Positions 34,189 through 44,888 of a stretch of 64,000 nt of DNA are shown here, in pieces. The stretch lies in NCBI GenBank assembly GCA_964023275.1, contig OZ029920.1, positions 5,312,014 through 5,376,013 on the forward strand, given 5' to 3'. Within the stretch, counting starts at the first letter, position 1. Each line of letters begins with the position of its first letter. The notes below the pieces were generated by a model that worked only from the letters and a program-made list of their open reading frames with translations, was not told the origin of the DNA and did no database searches. Made by a program: the position numbers and the translations under genes. This DNA comes from Norana najaformis (Eukaryota > Annelida > Clitellata > Crassiclitellata > Hormogastridae).

Positions 34189-34750
34189 GTAGGCTACGTT
34201 CTGTATTAAGATTATTTTTATTAACTATGCATATTATATAATTCATGAGATATTTGGTATTTTCATTTTGTGTGATATTTTCGTATTGCGTAGATCAGAA
34301 TCTAAACCATCCAATGACTGCCATCAACTAAGCTAGCTGTTAGGACAGGACTGGTAGGGGGCCAGCGGTCGCGCAGCACGCTCAGTTTTCTTAATCTATA
34401 TTTTCTAACTTTTCAACGTCTCCTCTGAAACGATTACTTCATCTCTGCGCATGGATTATAGGTCTCTGCCGGTGAGTCCGTTCCATATCTATTTCGCAAA
34501 TTCAAACTGTTTTATCGCCTAATATTTGCCGTCATCATGTACCATTTCTTCTTTTTCGATATCTGCCTTCCGCCATGCTCAATCCATCCAAAGCACATTC
34601 CATCCTAAACTCCTCCCACAATGTATCTCTCAATCATTCTTCTCATCCTTAACATGCGCTATATGACTACTTTCCATATCAGGCACCAACCCTCTCAGCC
34701 CGGCTTGACCTACATAATTCCAATGGCCAAACATTCCAACTCCGCCATAT

Positions 34751-35904
34751 TTGGCACTGCCACCACGCAGTATGGACATCTACTCTGTATTCCTTTACCG
34801 TTCTTCCTTACCTCCTCCCTCCGACGACCACGGCAATACCCCATCCGGCATACACTCTAGCATATTAATCCTGCTCTCCGGAGACATCCATCCAAATCCC
34901 GGTCCCAAAGATCTACATTCTTCTCCTTCTCCTCGTCCACCTCATCCACATCAACCGCCTCCTCCTCCTCCCCCTAATTCACACTCCAATAGCGCTGACA
35001 ATCATCCAATTACAAGCAACAACAGCTTCCGAATCTGCACGCTTAACATGCGTTCACTTCTACATCCTGTACACTCCCAAGAAATCAAAGATATTGCCAG
35101 TTCTTCCCACCCGCCTGATATATTTGCCCTATCTGAAACCTGGCTCAGTTTAAACACAACTCTCGCTGAATATCAAAACTGTATTCCTCCTGGCTACCAT
35201 CTTTACAGTACGCCTCGACCCACTAAATCATCAACCTCTTCCAACATTACTGGCGGGGGCATTGCCTTCCTTACCCGAGAACCTGCTACAGTCCTAGACT
35301 CACCTGGTTACTGTTTTCACTCTTTCGAATGTGCATCAATAACACTCAAACTTCCTCACACAAATTTTACAATCTTTACCTTATATCGCCCTCCTTCCTC
35401 CTCTTCATATTCAAGTCCTCCATCGGTTTTTCTGAAAGAATTTACAACCCTTCTTTCGACTGCAGCCACTACACCTCACGAATTCCTGATTACAGGTGAC
35501 TTTAATATACATGTTGATAATCCCTCTGACACATTCGCTTCAGAATTCCTCACCCTATTATCATCAACTAACTTGGTCCAGCATGTCAATTTTCCCACCC
35601 ACATTCACAATCACACACTTGATCTCATTATCACTTCATCATCATCCAGTTTATCACCTGAAATATCTTTTTCTTTCGACAAGCCATCTGATCATTACCC
35701 CATCTTTACACGCCTTAACATCCAACCTAATCCACGTCCTGATCCTGTCTTTCGTTCATTTCTTCGCATTAGTGCAATAAATACTGAAGCCTTCATACAA
35801 GATATATCCTGTTCAAACCTTGTCTTAAATCCACCTGCATCCCTTGATGAACTTCTGTCTTGCTACAACACCACTCTGTCCATGACTCTTGACAAACATG
35901 CACC
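34751..35904 (+). pseudogene. L2-like endonuclease half with a 2A-like peptide
   Basis: An AP-type endonuclease: ICTLNMRSLLHP, IFALSETWL, ITGDFNIHVDNP and the SDHYPIF end. Residues 41-52 from the ATG at 34751 read LLSGDIHPNPGP, like the 2A ribosome-skipping peptides known in some APE-type retroelements, but with His where the 2A consensus has Glu. The frame is open to the LTR insertion at 35905, after which the translated residues are LTR sequence. Confidence 0.75.
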
Positions 35905-36745
35905 TGTGGTAGAGTTCATTTCTACCGATTGTGATGAGGATTCTCGTCCAGTTCGCATTGTACAGTTTTCATCTTTTATTCTTGAAATGTCATTCAGCAC
36001 TTGAATGTTCTTCGAATGATTGTTTGACATAACGCGAGCGCGATTCTAGTTCGATTGTGGAGCGAAGCAGAAGCCTAAGACAAACCTTTACTCTATTTTA
36101 CCTGGTAGTGTCGATAAGACACTAGACACTACTCCGACTACATTTCTAACTGCGTTCTATCTCCGAGAGTAGAATCTCAGAGCTAATCGACTGATCTGTA
36201 TGGTATCTCAAACCAGACTCACTTAGTATAGATCCTGTCTGAGGTTCTCTCGTCCGGCGATCTGTGTCGGACTCCCATTGGTCAATAGTTATGGAGTTAC
36301 TCCGGATAGTCTATTTGATTGGACGTTAGGATTCTCTTTGTCTGAAATCTACAGCTTGGTTTGTCTGCGTACTTCTCTCAGACTGGTTCCGTGTTGCTCT
36401 GTTGATCTTGGCGTGTCCGTTGGCTTGACTCCGTTTCGATCTGCGCCTGTATCTGTACAGGTTTGGCCTTATGTATTCTTGCCTGTCTCTGCACAGCTCT
36501 CTGATTGGGCTGGTGAGTCAGTTGTATGAAATCTAAGATTCCTCTACCTGTCTGGACCAAGTAATAAATCAGACACCCTACTGACTACTCGCTGACCGGG
36601 GCCGCTGATGTAAACCAGGTGTTGGTATCACTTCTCTGCGATTAGCTGTCCACTCTCTTCCTAACCTCCAATAACTTCTATAGTGGCTAGACTTACTGTG
36701 TAGTGTAATATACTACAATAGCCTACTTAGATTAACTTGGCTATA
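35905..36745 (+). repeat. Left LTR
   Basis: From 35940 onward it aligns without gaps to 46311-47116, and the parts I compared looked identical, so the insertion is young. Its first 35 bases differ from the right copy at several positions. A short open frame (36278-36529) is identical in both LTRs and is not taken as a gene. Confidence 0.85.
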
Positions 36746-38430
36746 CCCCCTCCTGCTCTGAAAAATTCGAACGTCTCGTTCGACAGCAAGAGCGCTTTAG
36801 AAATACGCAATAAAGCTAATGGGACATGGTGATATGCAAATGAGAATGTGCGATAATAGTCATGGATGAAATGAGAATGAAAAGGCATCTAGATTGTCCT
36901 AGACTTTCGCTGAAGCGGCCGGCTTGCTCCAGGGAATGAAAGGGTCTAAGTGCACAATTAGTCTCATTACGTTATGTGAGTCCTAAGATCTAAGAACAGT
37001 TATACAAATGAAACACAAATAAAATAGGATGGAAGGATCAGATGGAATCAGTTCTGAGGACGACATTGTTCTTGATGAGAATTCTGAATGTGTCCTTGAC
37101 AAAAGTCTGATCCGATATGACCCATGGCTGAGATAATAACGCTGTGCTTGTGTAACTTGACAGCGTCGAAGGCGAAGACAGTTGAATGCCTTGTGTTCTC
37201 AGCTCGTTCGGTCATTCCATCATAACGTTACATGAAATATAGCAGAAAAATACACACAAATATAGTTGCATGCACTAACAGAAATATAATTATAATCTAA
37301 CGTGAAAGTTAAACACACAACGAAAGCAAAAATTATAGTATAATGATATAGCTGAAAAGCTGAATGATCCTTGCACTTGATCACAATCTTAAATGAAGAT
37401 TCAAATCTCGTATAGGCTGACTGGATGAATTGCAGAAGAATTCTTAAACTGTTTACATTACTGGAATTTGCTGAAATGCGACTGCAGTTGATCTTCCTTA
37501 CTTGATTACATTACTTGGCTTGTGCAACTGAGGCCTATAATAATCTGATCTTAGCGTAAACTTGCTGATGCATACTATGTGCATTTTTAGATCTGACACG
37601 ATCTTTTACTCTTATCACGAACTATCCGACGTAACATTTGCTGCAATTCTACATGAGTGACTCGTAAATAACATAAAATAATAATTCACATAAAATCGTA
37701 AGAAAATGCTCAGCGTGCTTGTAGGCACGGGCTTAACTTAACTCTGCGTGTGCGTCTCTGCGCGAACTCAACTTCATTCTTCGTATCGCTGCAATGAGGG
37801 AATTTACACTTCCTGCGATTGCGCTATATAAATCTGGCGTTACTCATGTTAAACTGATACAGACTTCGTGTTCAATCAGACGTATGACACTTGCAAATAT
37901 ATCGTGATCAAAATCGACATTGCACAGTTAGGCTTTACTTTCAGCATACAGATCTATAGTCTGCTTATAAGATTATAATGCACAATGTAGTCCTATCGCT
38001 CATATTGCGTTAAAATTCGGTCGCAATCAAGATTTTACAGTTCTTAAATGCAGCGTATGATTATAATTGTCCAATCTGATGAATGCTGAACTGTGTCGTT
38101 ATAGTAAAAGTCAGCGTTAAGTGATCTGGCTCGTAAGTTGTTGTTGTCCATGGGTTTAACGACATCTTATGGCAACTAAGGCCGTTGACGTCTTCGACAT
38201 GAAAATGTTGTTGACATTGTCCATAAGTTCATTTCTTTCTTCTTATCGTTTCCTTTAAGATTTTTGTTTCCGTAGGTAATGTATGTATTTTTTTAAACTG
38301 ATTGCAGCACGACATGGAAGAGAGACCAAATGCAGGCGAAGGGGGGTTTTGTTGACTGGTTGATGGCACCTTTGTCGACTTCTTGTTGGTTTTCTTCTTG
38401 TTGGAAGACTGTCCACTGTCCATTACGGCT
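36746..38430. other. LTR-element interior, left, noncoding
   Basis: About 1.7 kb with no long open frame on either strand and no recognisable retroviral-type protein. The base right after the LTR (cccccctcctgc) does not look like a tRNA primer-binding site. Confidence 0.5.
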
Positions 38431-38745
38431 CTTTTGTGTCCATTAAGGGTCTTCTCAGTTGTTATAAAGCCATTTAAGGCTCTTTTGTGGCCATCAGGCT
38501 CTTTTGTGGCCATCTGGTTTTTTTGCCATCAGGCTCTTTTGTGGCCATTTAAGGCTCTTTTGTAGCCATCAGCCTCTTTTGTGGCCATTCAAGGCTCTTT
38601 TGTAGCCGTCAGGCTGTTTTGTGGCCATTTAAGGCTCTTTTGTGGCCATCAGGCTCTTTTGTGGCCATCTGGTTTTTTTGCCATCAGGCTCTTTTGTGGC
38701 CATCAGGCTCTTTTTTGGCCATCAGGCTCTTTTCTTTAACGAAAT
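38430..38745. repeat. Minisatellite of a 19-21 bp unit
   Basis: About a dozen copies of 'ggccatcaggctcttttgt' and variants (ccatttaaggctcttttgt, ccatctggtttttttg). On the minus strand it can be read as repeated Gly-His-Lys-Arg-Ala / Lys-Glu-Pro-Asp. It adjoins the 3' side of the nested LINE and could be its 3' end or target. Confidence 0.85.
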
Positions 38746-39019
38746 CAACAAAGACTATATACAAATTAGGTAGGTGTAACAATTACAAGGAGCAAGTTCT
38801 AGGCCCATATAACAGATTATTTCACTCTTAAAAACAGAACAATATATTTTTACATATTTACATATAGAAAATTTTCAGATAAAATTTTTAAACAGGCTAA
38901 AACATATTAATTACAGATTCAGTTTTATTTACATCACAAATGTTTTGTCAGGGAGAATATCACACATACAATCGAAAAATATTTACAGATTATATTTACA
39001 TTGGCATAATCCATTTTAT

Positions 39020-42000
39020 TTAAATGACTCTATCTTTGTTGATGCTCATCAAGATTTTATAAACCTCTAGGTAAAGATAACGGTTACACAGTATGTTTTT
39101 TACAGTAAAGTCTAGTTTCTTTTCCTGGCATTTTTGTTTTAGTATATATGAAATATTCTGTTTTTTACAGTTTAATAATACATGTTCAATTGTATCAGGT
39201 ACCTGACATTGTATACATAAGTCTGTTAGGCTCTTTTTAATTTTCTTAAGCCAAGTGTTAGTTAGGATATGTCCTAAACGCAGCCTAGTAATTTGAACTT
39301 CCTGTTTCCTAGGACAGTCCATATACTTAATGTCAGTGGAAACCAGAGGCTGGATGGTTTTATAAAAACTCCCTCTAGTGTCTTTATCATATTCATTTTG
39401 CCACTTAATTAAAATATGATTTTTAATTAAAGCAAAAACTTCACTCAATTCTATATATTGAGTTGAACTGATTTCTGAAAGTTCTAGGCCTTCCTTTGCC
39501 AGTGAGTCTGCCACCTCATTACCAGAAAGCCCAATGTGGCTAGGAATCCATGCTATTACTATTTTACTGTGCTTCAATAAATTAATTTTTTCATACAACT
39601 GCATTACAAGATTTGGTCTAGACTCAGATTTATTTTCTTTTATAGAGGTGGCTGCACTTAATGAGTCAGTAAAGATAACAAATTTTTGCAATATGAGGTT
39701 TTCATTGGTCAAAATCCAGTTAAGCGTTTCAATAATTGCAGACAGTTCAGCAGAGTACACTGACGAGCTATTGACTAGTCTAAAAATTTTATGAATTTTG
39801 AAGGATGGGATATAATAAGCTGCAGCCACCTTATCTTCAAGCTTTGATCCATCAGTATAGATAGAAATATAATCATTATATTTATTAATAATTTCTAAGG
39901 ATAAGTATTTCATATAATCTTGTAGATCAGTTTGTTTATTTATTTGTTTCTTTAACGAAATGTCTACTTTTATAATTTTATTAAGCCAAGGTGGTGTATT
40001 TGAATTAATGGGAGATTTAAAAGGCTGATGCAATGCAGAAAAGAATTCCTCTGTTCTTTTAAATAAAGACTGTTGTTCCCTATGCCATTTGCACTTTCCA
40101 TAATAATTTGCCCAGTGATCTTTCATGGTCTTCATTGCTGGGTGGTCTTCAGAACCGAGTATCTTAGACCCAACCTTGAGCGAGTTGTGCAGCCGACGGA
40201 GGTGAAGGGGCATCTCACCACACTCGTTCTGTAGGGCCAAAATCGGTGTACCCTTGGCAGAACCACAGGCGATTCTTAAGGCCTCAGACTGAATATTTTG
40301 TAATTTTTTAATTTGAGAATTACTAGCGATGGTATAAGCTACATCTCCATAGTCAAGTATAGATCTTATTAAGGCTCTATATATGGCCAAAAGGGCTTTT
40401 TTAGATGCCCCCCATTTATAACCAGCCACAGCTCTCATAAGGCTAATTCTTTTCTTACATTTGGTTAAGATATATTCAATATGGGGTTTCCATTTTAATC
40501 TTGAATCAAAAATAACTCCAAGAAATTTAGCTGTTGTTTCTACTTTAATTGAATTATTGTTTAATTTAATAGATAATTTCGGTTTTTTTAACTTTTTGGT
40601 AAATAGGACTGCAGTAGTTTTACTGATAGATATTTTGAAACCATTTTTATTACACCAAGTGTCGATAATGTTTATGGCGTTTTGCATTTTTTCTTCTATT
40701 AATTTAATATTTTTATTTGCATAAAAAATAGCACTATCATCTGCAAAAAGTGTTATTTCTATATTATCATTACCCGGGTTAATATCATTGATCATTAATA
40801 GAAATAACAGAGGAGATATTATTGATCCCTGAGGTGTCCCATTTTCTTGTAGAAAAATGTTTGAAAATTCAGACCCCACTTTCACTTGAAAGGAGCGATT
40901 TGTAAGAAATTTTAAAATCCAATTAAACATTTTGCCTTCAATTCCTATATTTTTTAATTTACTTAATAATGTGGGCACATGGAGCATATCATATGCCCGT
41001 TCAAAATCAATGAATATAGCCAACACATTTTGTTTAATTTTAAGTTTTTTAAGAATAAATTCTTGTAATCGCAAAATATGATCTGTAGTACTTCTATTTT
41101 TTCTAAATCCACTTTGGTTTTTTGATAAAATGTTGTTTTTTTCAGTGAACCACTGGAGCCGTGTATTAATCATTTTCTCCATTACTTTGCAAATGGTGGA
41201 AGTCAGTGATATAGGTCTGTAGGACTCAGGGGATGTAGGATCTTTATTTGGTTTCAAGATAGGTGTTATTATTGCATGAGTCCAATCATTTGGAAGGGTT
41301 CCCTCGTTCCAAATTTTATTGTAAAATTTCAAAAGAACTTTTAAAGCGTATTTATGAAGATTTTTAAGAAGGTCATATGGAATCCTATCTTCTCCTGGTG
41401 ACTTGTTCTTTTTGACGCTGTCAATTGCCTCTTTTAATTCTCTCAGGTTAAAAACAGTATTTAATGCATCTAATTCATCATCTTTTATTGCATAATTTGA
41501 AATTTGTATAGTTTCATTTTCATTTTGCATATTTTGTAAATGATCCAGAAATTCTTTCTTGTAATTAGCACTACTGCTGGTATCTGCATATGTCTGGCCC
41601 AGTAGGTTAGCTTTTTCTAAATTCGTTTCAGCTACAGTACTTTTATATTTGAGGGTAGGGATGGAAGTTTTGGAAGCTGTCCCATTCATTCTTCGGGCCA
41701 TATTCCATACAGCTCCCAACTTCGACTGGTTGGTTAGTTCATTGCAGTAGGCTTCCCAGCTCCCTCTAGATTCCGTAGCAATAGTTCTCTTAGATAATGC
41801 ATTCAGTCGCTTATATTCAATATAATCATTTAGATCCTTTGACTTAGCCATTTTATTCCTGACCCTATTTCTTTCATAGATAGCATTATCACATTTGTCA
41901 TTCCAAAATGGTAGGGGACGATGTCTTTGATTTTTGCTTTTAATGTACTTTTTAGCTGGAATTGAAGAATTTGCTATAGAAGCAATTTCATTAGTTAAAT

Positions 42001-42802
42001 TTGTAAAAGTTTGATTTATATCATCAACCAGGAGGGCTTCTGATATAACAAATTTACTCTCTGATTTAAAGTTTTTCCAATTTGCTTTATCTAGTTTCCA
42101 GAGGTTCATCCCTATTTCATCTTCCAAAACTATTTCTTCATTTACCCTGGTAGTAGTAACTAAATGATCAGATCCTAAAGTTGTGTTTTCAACATAGTGA
42201 TAACAGTTAAGGGCTAAATTTTGCGTTACAATTGATAAATCAATTACAGAATTAGTGCTGGATTGATTTGATATGACATGTGTGGCCTGTCCTGTATTTA
42301 AAACAGTTAAGTTATTTTCATTTAAAATTTCTTCTAAAACATTTCCATTTTTATTGTTTGTACTGCTTCCCCACAATTTATTTTGGGAATTATAATCCCC
42401 CGTTGCAATAGTTCTTTTGTTTTGGAAAATTGTTTTGAAAGATTCTTTATTAATTTCAGTTTTTGGTGAAATATATAGATTAATAATTTGAAGAGGCCCT
42501 GTATTTGTCTTAATTTCTATAGCTTGAATTTCAATACCAGGAATTTCAGTTACGTTTTTAAAAGTAAAGTTCAGACCGACTTTGACCAATATCATTAATC
42601 CTCCTGTAGCTGTAGTACCATTTTTATCTTTTCTAACCATAGCATATCCTTCAATTACTGGATTTTTGCTTTTTTCTCTTAAAAAGGTTTCTTGGATACA
42701 AATTACTTCTGGAGGTCTTTTAGTTTTCCCTAAGAAATTTTTTAGTTGATCTTTATTTTTCATAATGCCTCTGGCATTCCACTGCATAATGCAAATATCC
42801 AT
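39020..42802 (-). CDS. I-like LINE ORF2: endonuclease, reverse transcriptase, RNase H
   Basis: An intact 1260-residue protein. Residues 1-230 are an AP endonuclease (MQWNARG, IQETFLR, GDYNSQ at 135-140, SDH at 211-213). The reverse transcriptase spans about 465-780 (FIDFERAYD at 597-605, FADD at 686-689). An RNase H domain follows (TDGSK at 983-987, AELSA near 1018, TDS at 1045-1047, GNEVADSLA at 1094-1102). A CCHC-type C-terminal zinc motif lies at about 1196-1212. RNase H after the reverse transcriptase is typical of I-clade and some Jockey-group elements. All catalytic residues that I can check are present. It copies element RNA into genomic DNA by target-primed reverse transcription. Confidence 0.9.
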   Translation of the reverse strand: MDICIMQWNARGIMKNKDQLKNFLGKTKRPPEVICIQETFLREKSKNPVIEGYAMVRKDKNGTTATGGLMILVKVGLNFTFKNVTEIPGIEIQAIEIKTNTGPLQIINLYISPKTEINKESFKTIFQNKRTIATGDYNSQNKLWGSSTNNKNGNVLEEILNENNLTVLNTGQATHVISNQSSTNSVIDLSIVTQNLALNCYHYVENTTLGSDHLVTTTRVNEEIVLEDEIGMNLWKLDKANWKNFKSESKFVISEALLVDDINQTFTNLTNEIASIANSSIPAKKYIKSKNQRHRPLPFWNDKCDNAIYERNRVRNKMAKSKDLNDYIEYKRLNALSKRTIATESRGSWEAYCNELTNQSKLGAVWNMARRMNGTASKTSIPTLKYKSTVAETNLEKANLLGQTYADTSSSANYKKEFLDHLQNMQNENETIQISNYAIKDDELDALNTVFNLRELKEAIDSVKKNKSPGEDRIPYDLLKNLHKYALKVLLKFYNKIWNEGTLPNDWTHAIITPILKPNKDPTSPESYRPISLTSTICKVMEKMINTRLQWFTEKNNILSKNQSGFRKNRSTTDHILRLQEFILKKLKIKQNVLAIFIDFERAYDMLHVPTLLSKLKNIGIEGKMFNWILKFLTNRSFQVKVGSEFSNIFLQENGTPQGSIISPLLFLLMINDINPGNDNIEITLFADDSAIFYANKNIKLIEEKMQNAINIIDTWCNKNGFKISISKTTAVLFTKKLKKPKLSIKLNNNSIKVETTAKFLGVIFDSRLKWKPHIEYILTKCKKRISLMRAVAGYKWGASKKALLAIYRALIRSILDYGDVAYTIASNSQIKKLQNIQSEALRIACGSAKGTPILALQNECGEMPLHLRRLHNSLKVGSKILGSEDHPAMKTMKDHWANYYGKCKWHREQQSLFKRTEEFFSALHQPFKSPINSNTPPWLNKIIKVDISLKKQINKQTDLQDYMKYLSLEIINKYNDYISIYTDGSKLEDKVAAAYYIPSFKIHKIFRLVNSSSVYSAELSAIIETLNWILTNENLILQKFVIFTDSLSAATSIKENKSESRPNLVMQLYEKINLLKHSKIVIAWIPSHIGLSGNEVADSLAKEGLELSEISSTQYIELSEVFALIKNHILIKWQNEYDKDTRGSFYKTIQPLVSTDIKYMDCPRKQEVQITRLRLGHILTNTWLKKIKKSLTDLCIQCQVPDTIEHVLLNCKKQNISYILKQKCQEKKLDFTVKNILCNRYLYLEVYKILMSINKDRVI

Positions 42803-42875
42803 ATTAGAGTAAAAATTTAAACAAATAGTGTTAATGAAATTTATTTAATTTTCTTATCAAATTGAACTTTGTAAC

Positions 42876-44888
42876 TTAGTATTTAAAAATAATTCTGTTA
42901 TTAAAAAGAATCTGACTGGCTGAGGTGGAAAACGTATCTCTAATTTCAGAGACGGATTTCTTTGAGTCAAATAGAGCAAGGCAGCCCAGAATGAATGAAG
43001 TGATTTTAAGTTCAGTTAATTTTGGGTGTTCTGGTAAACCCTTCTGTTCAAAGGTTACGACTGTTTTGTATTTAGATTTATCAAAATCTAGGAAGTCTTT
43101 AGTGTTCTCATCTTGATATTCATGAAGGTTAACTTCTAAGGGTTCTTGGTAGTGATTTGGTGTTTTTCTTTGACTATTTATTTCAGATGTATTTGGGTTT
43201 TTTCCTCTTACTATATCCGAGTAAAGAATTCTTTCTTGAGCTTTCTTTTTTAAAAACTCTTTGATTTCCAAAAATCGAGGACACTGTTTATAAGCAGCAC
43301 TATGTGCCTGCTTACAATTGGCACATTTAGGTGTATCTGTATTAGGGCACTCAAGAAAAGAATGAGGGCCACTACATTTGCTGCAAGTAGTTTGTCCCTG
43401 ACAGGTTATTTTGGTATGACCGAACTCTTGACAATTGTCGCATCGTTTTGGTTTGGGCACATAGGGCCAAACCTTAAAAAATCGTCCAGCAATATTTATT
43501 GAAGGTGGAATTAAGGTACCTTTGTTAAAAGTAACTAATGTTGTCATACTTGTATCTGGATTTCCTATTTTTTTCATTTGTTTCAGGCCTAAAGATAGGG
43601 CTATCTCTGTGAGATTTTCTTCATTTTCCTGTAAGCCATATATGACCCCCTTAGGTTCAAATTCTCTTACAGGCTTATTTAAACTGATATACTGGTTTGA
43701 TGGTAGTTTGCTTTTCTTAGTAAGGGCAAAGGGTAAAGTAGCAACTACTGCTTTGCCGTCTATTTGTTTAATGTTTAAAACCTTTTCCTTCTGTAGTTCT
43801 GTGAAGGCAATTATTCTGAGGCCTTCACCAGCCATTTGGATTTTTTCAACATCACCTCCAATTTGTTTTATCAGCTCTTTTTTAAGTTGATAAGGCTTCT
43901 GCTTAAAGTAATTTTGTAATTCCCGTTTACAGCTTGAGAGGTAAACTGTTCTAGTCATTAGATCATCTATTTCTTTTTGTTTTTCAGGACTGATGTTTTT
44001 AGTCTTCTTATTTTTAGAATTTTCAAATATAATCAAAGTATTTTGCTTAAGATTTTCAATAGGTTTCCCTTGATTCAATGGTTTACGTCCATTATTTAAG
44101 CTCATTTGGGTAAAACTGGAACCAGACTGCTTACATACAGAAATTCCACTATCAGCCTCACTAGTCAAAGGAGCAATGCTATGTGCAATTTTTTCAGGGA
44201 CAATTTGCCCTGCACCATGACAAACATCATTTAACTTAATCACATCATTTACACCAATTACAGGTGATTCAGTTTCCATTTCAATTTGTTCTCCAATGGC
44301 CGAGATATTTTTACCTTGCCCTTGAAGTGCACATGCATCACGGGCATCATTTATAGTAACCACATTGTTTTCACAAACATTTTCTTTTGTTTCCATTCTA
44401 GTTTTTTGGGAGAGATTTTTGACAGAATCAGAGATGGAAGAGGTTTCCCCCTTCTTACCCAACATGGTGTCGTTTGATTCTGAAGGCGATTGACGTCGGA
44501 AGTCGTCTTTTGTCATCACCTTCGTCTTCTTCTGTTCCTTCGTCTTCTCCGTTTCAGGGTCGTTGTCTTTTTCATGGTCGTTTTCATATTTAGTTTTGCA
44601 GAAAATTTCTTTCGTCACCTGTTTTCGTGTTTCAGTTGTAGTTTCCGAGTATGTCTTATTTTCAAGTTCTACCTCATTGTCAACATTTGATTCTGGGTCA
44701 CTCCTTGTGTCGTAATTGTCCTTGTCATTGTCGTCCATTTTGAATTTTCCAGTCGCACACTGGTAATTTACAAGAGTTTCTTTCACAGAAGTAGAAGAAG
44801 AGATTTCCGCTTTGTCATCTGTGGGAACATTTCCAACCCTGAGCGCCGTCTTCTTTTTTGTATTTCTCGGCGTTTGCTTAAAAGGCAT
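42876..44888 (-). CDS. I-like LINE ORF1: RNA-binding Gag-like protein
   Basis: An intact 670-residue protein, 73 bp upstream of ORF2 on the same strand. The N-terminal 300 residues are low-complexity and charged. Then comes a central fold that may be RNA-recognition-like, followed by three zinc knuckles at residues 483-496, 502-514 and 522-536 (CDNCQEFGHTKITC is the first). Gag-like ORF1 proteins coat LINE RNA. With ORF2 intact too, this is the best-preserved element in the window. Confidence 0.87.
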   Translation of the reverse strand: MPFKQTPRNTKKKTALRVGNVPTDDKAEISSSTSVKETLVNYQCATGKFKMDDNDKDNYDTRSDPESNVDNEVELENKTYSETTTETRKQVTKEIFCKTKYENDHEKDNDPETEKTKEQKKTKVMTKDDFRRQSPSESNDTMLGKKGETSSISDSVKNLSQKTRMETKENVCENNVVTINDARDACALQGQGKNISAIGEQIEMETESPVIGVNDVIKLNDVCHGAGQIVPEKIAHSIAPLTSEADSGISVCKQSGSSFTQMSLNNGRKPLNQGKPIENLKQNTLIIFENSKNKKTKNISPEKQKEIDDLMTRTVYLSSCKRELQNYFKQKPYQLKKELIKQIGGDVEKIQMAGEGLRIIAFTELQKEKVLNIKQIDGKAVVATLPFALTKKSKLPSNQYISLNKPVREFEPKGVIYGLQENEENLTEIALSLGLKQMKKIGNPDTSMTTLVTFNKGTLIPPSINIAGRFFKVWPYVPKPKRCDNCQEFGHTKITCQGQTTCSKCSGPHSFLECPNTDTPKCANCKQAHSAAYKQCPRFLEIKEFLKKKAQERILYSDIVRGKNPNTSEINSQRKTPNHYQEPLEVNLHEYQDENTKDFLDFDKSKYKTVVTFEQKGLPEHPKLTELKITSFILGCLALFDSKKSVSEIRDTFSTSASQILFNNRIIFKY

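Noticed and set aside
36278-36529. 83-residue frame, identical at 46649-46900
   Set aside because: It lies wholly inside the LTR; its duplication is explained by the LTR pair and no protein family is recognised.
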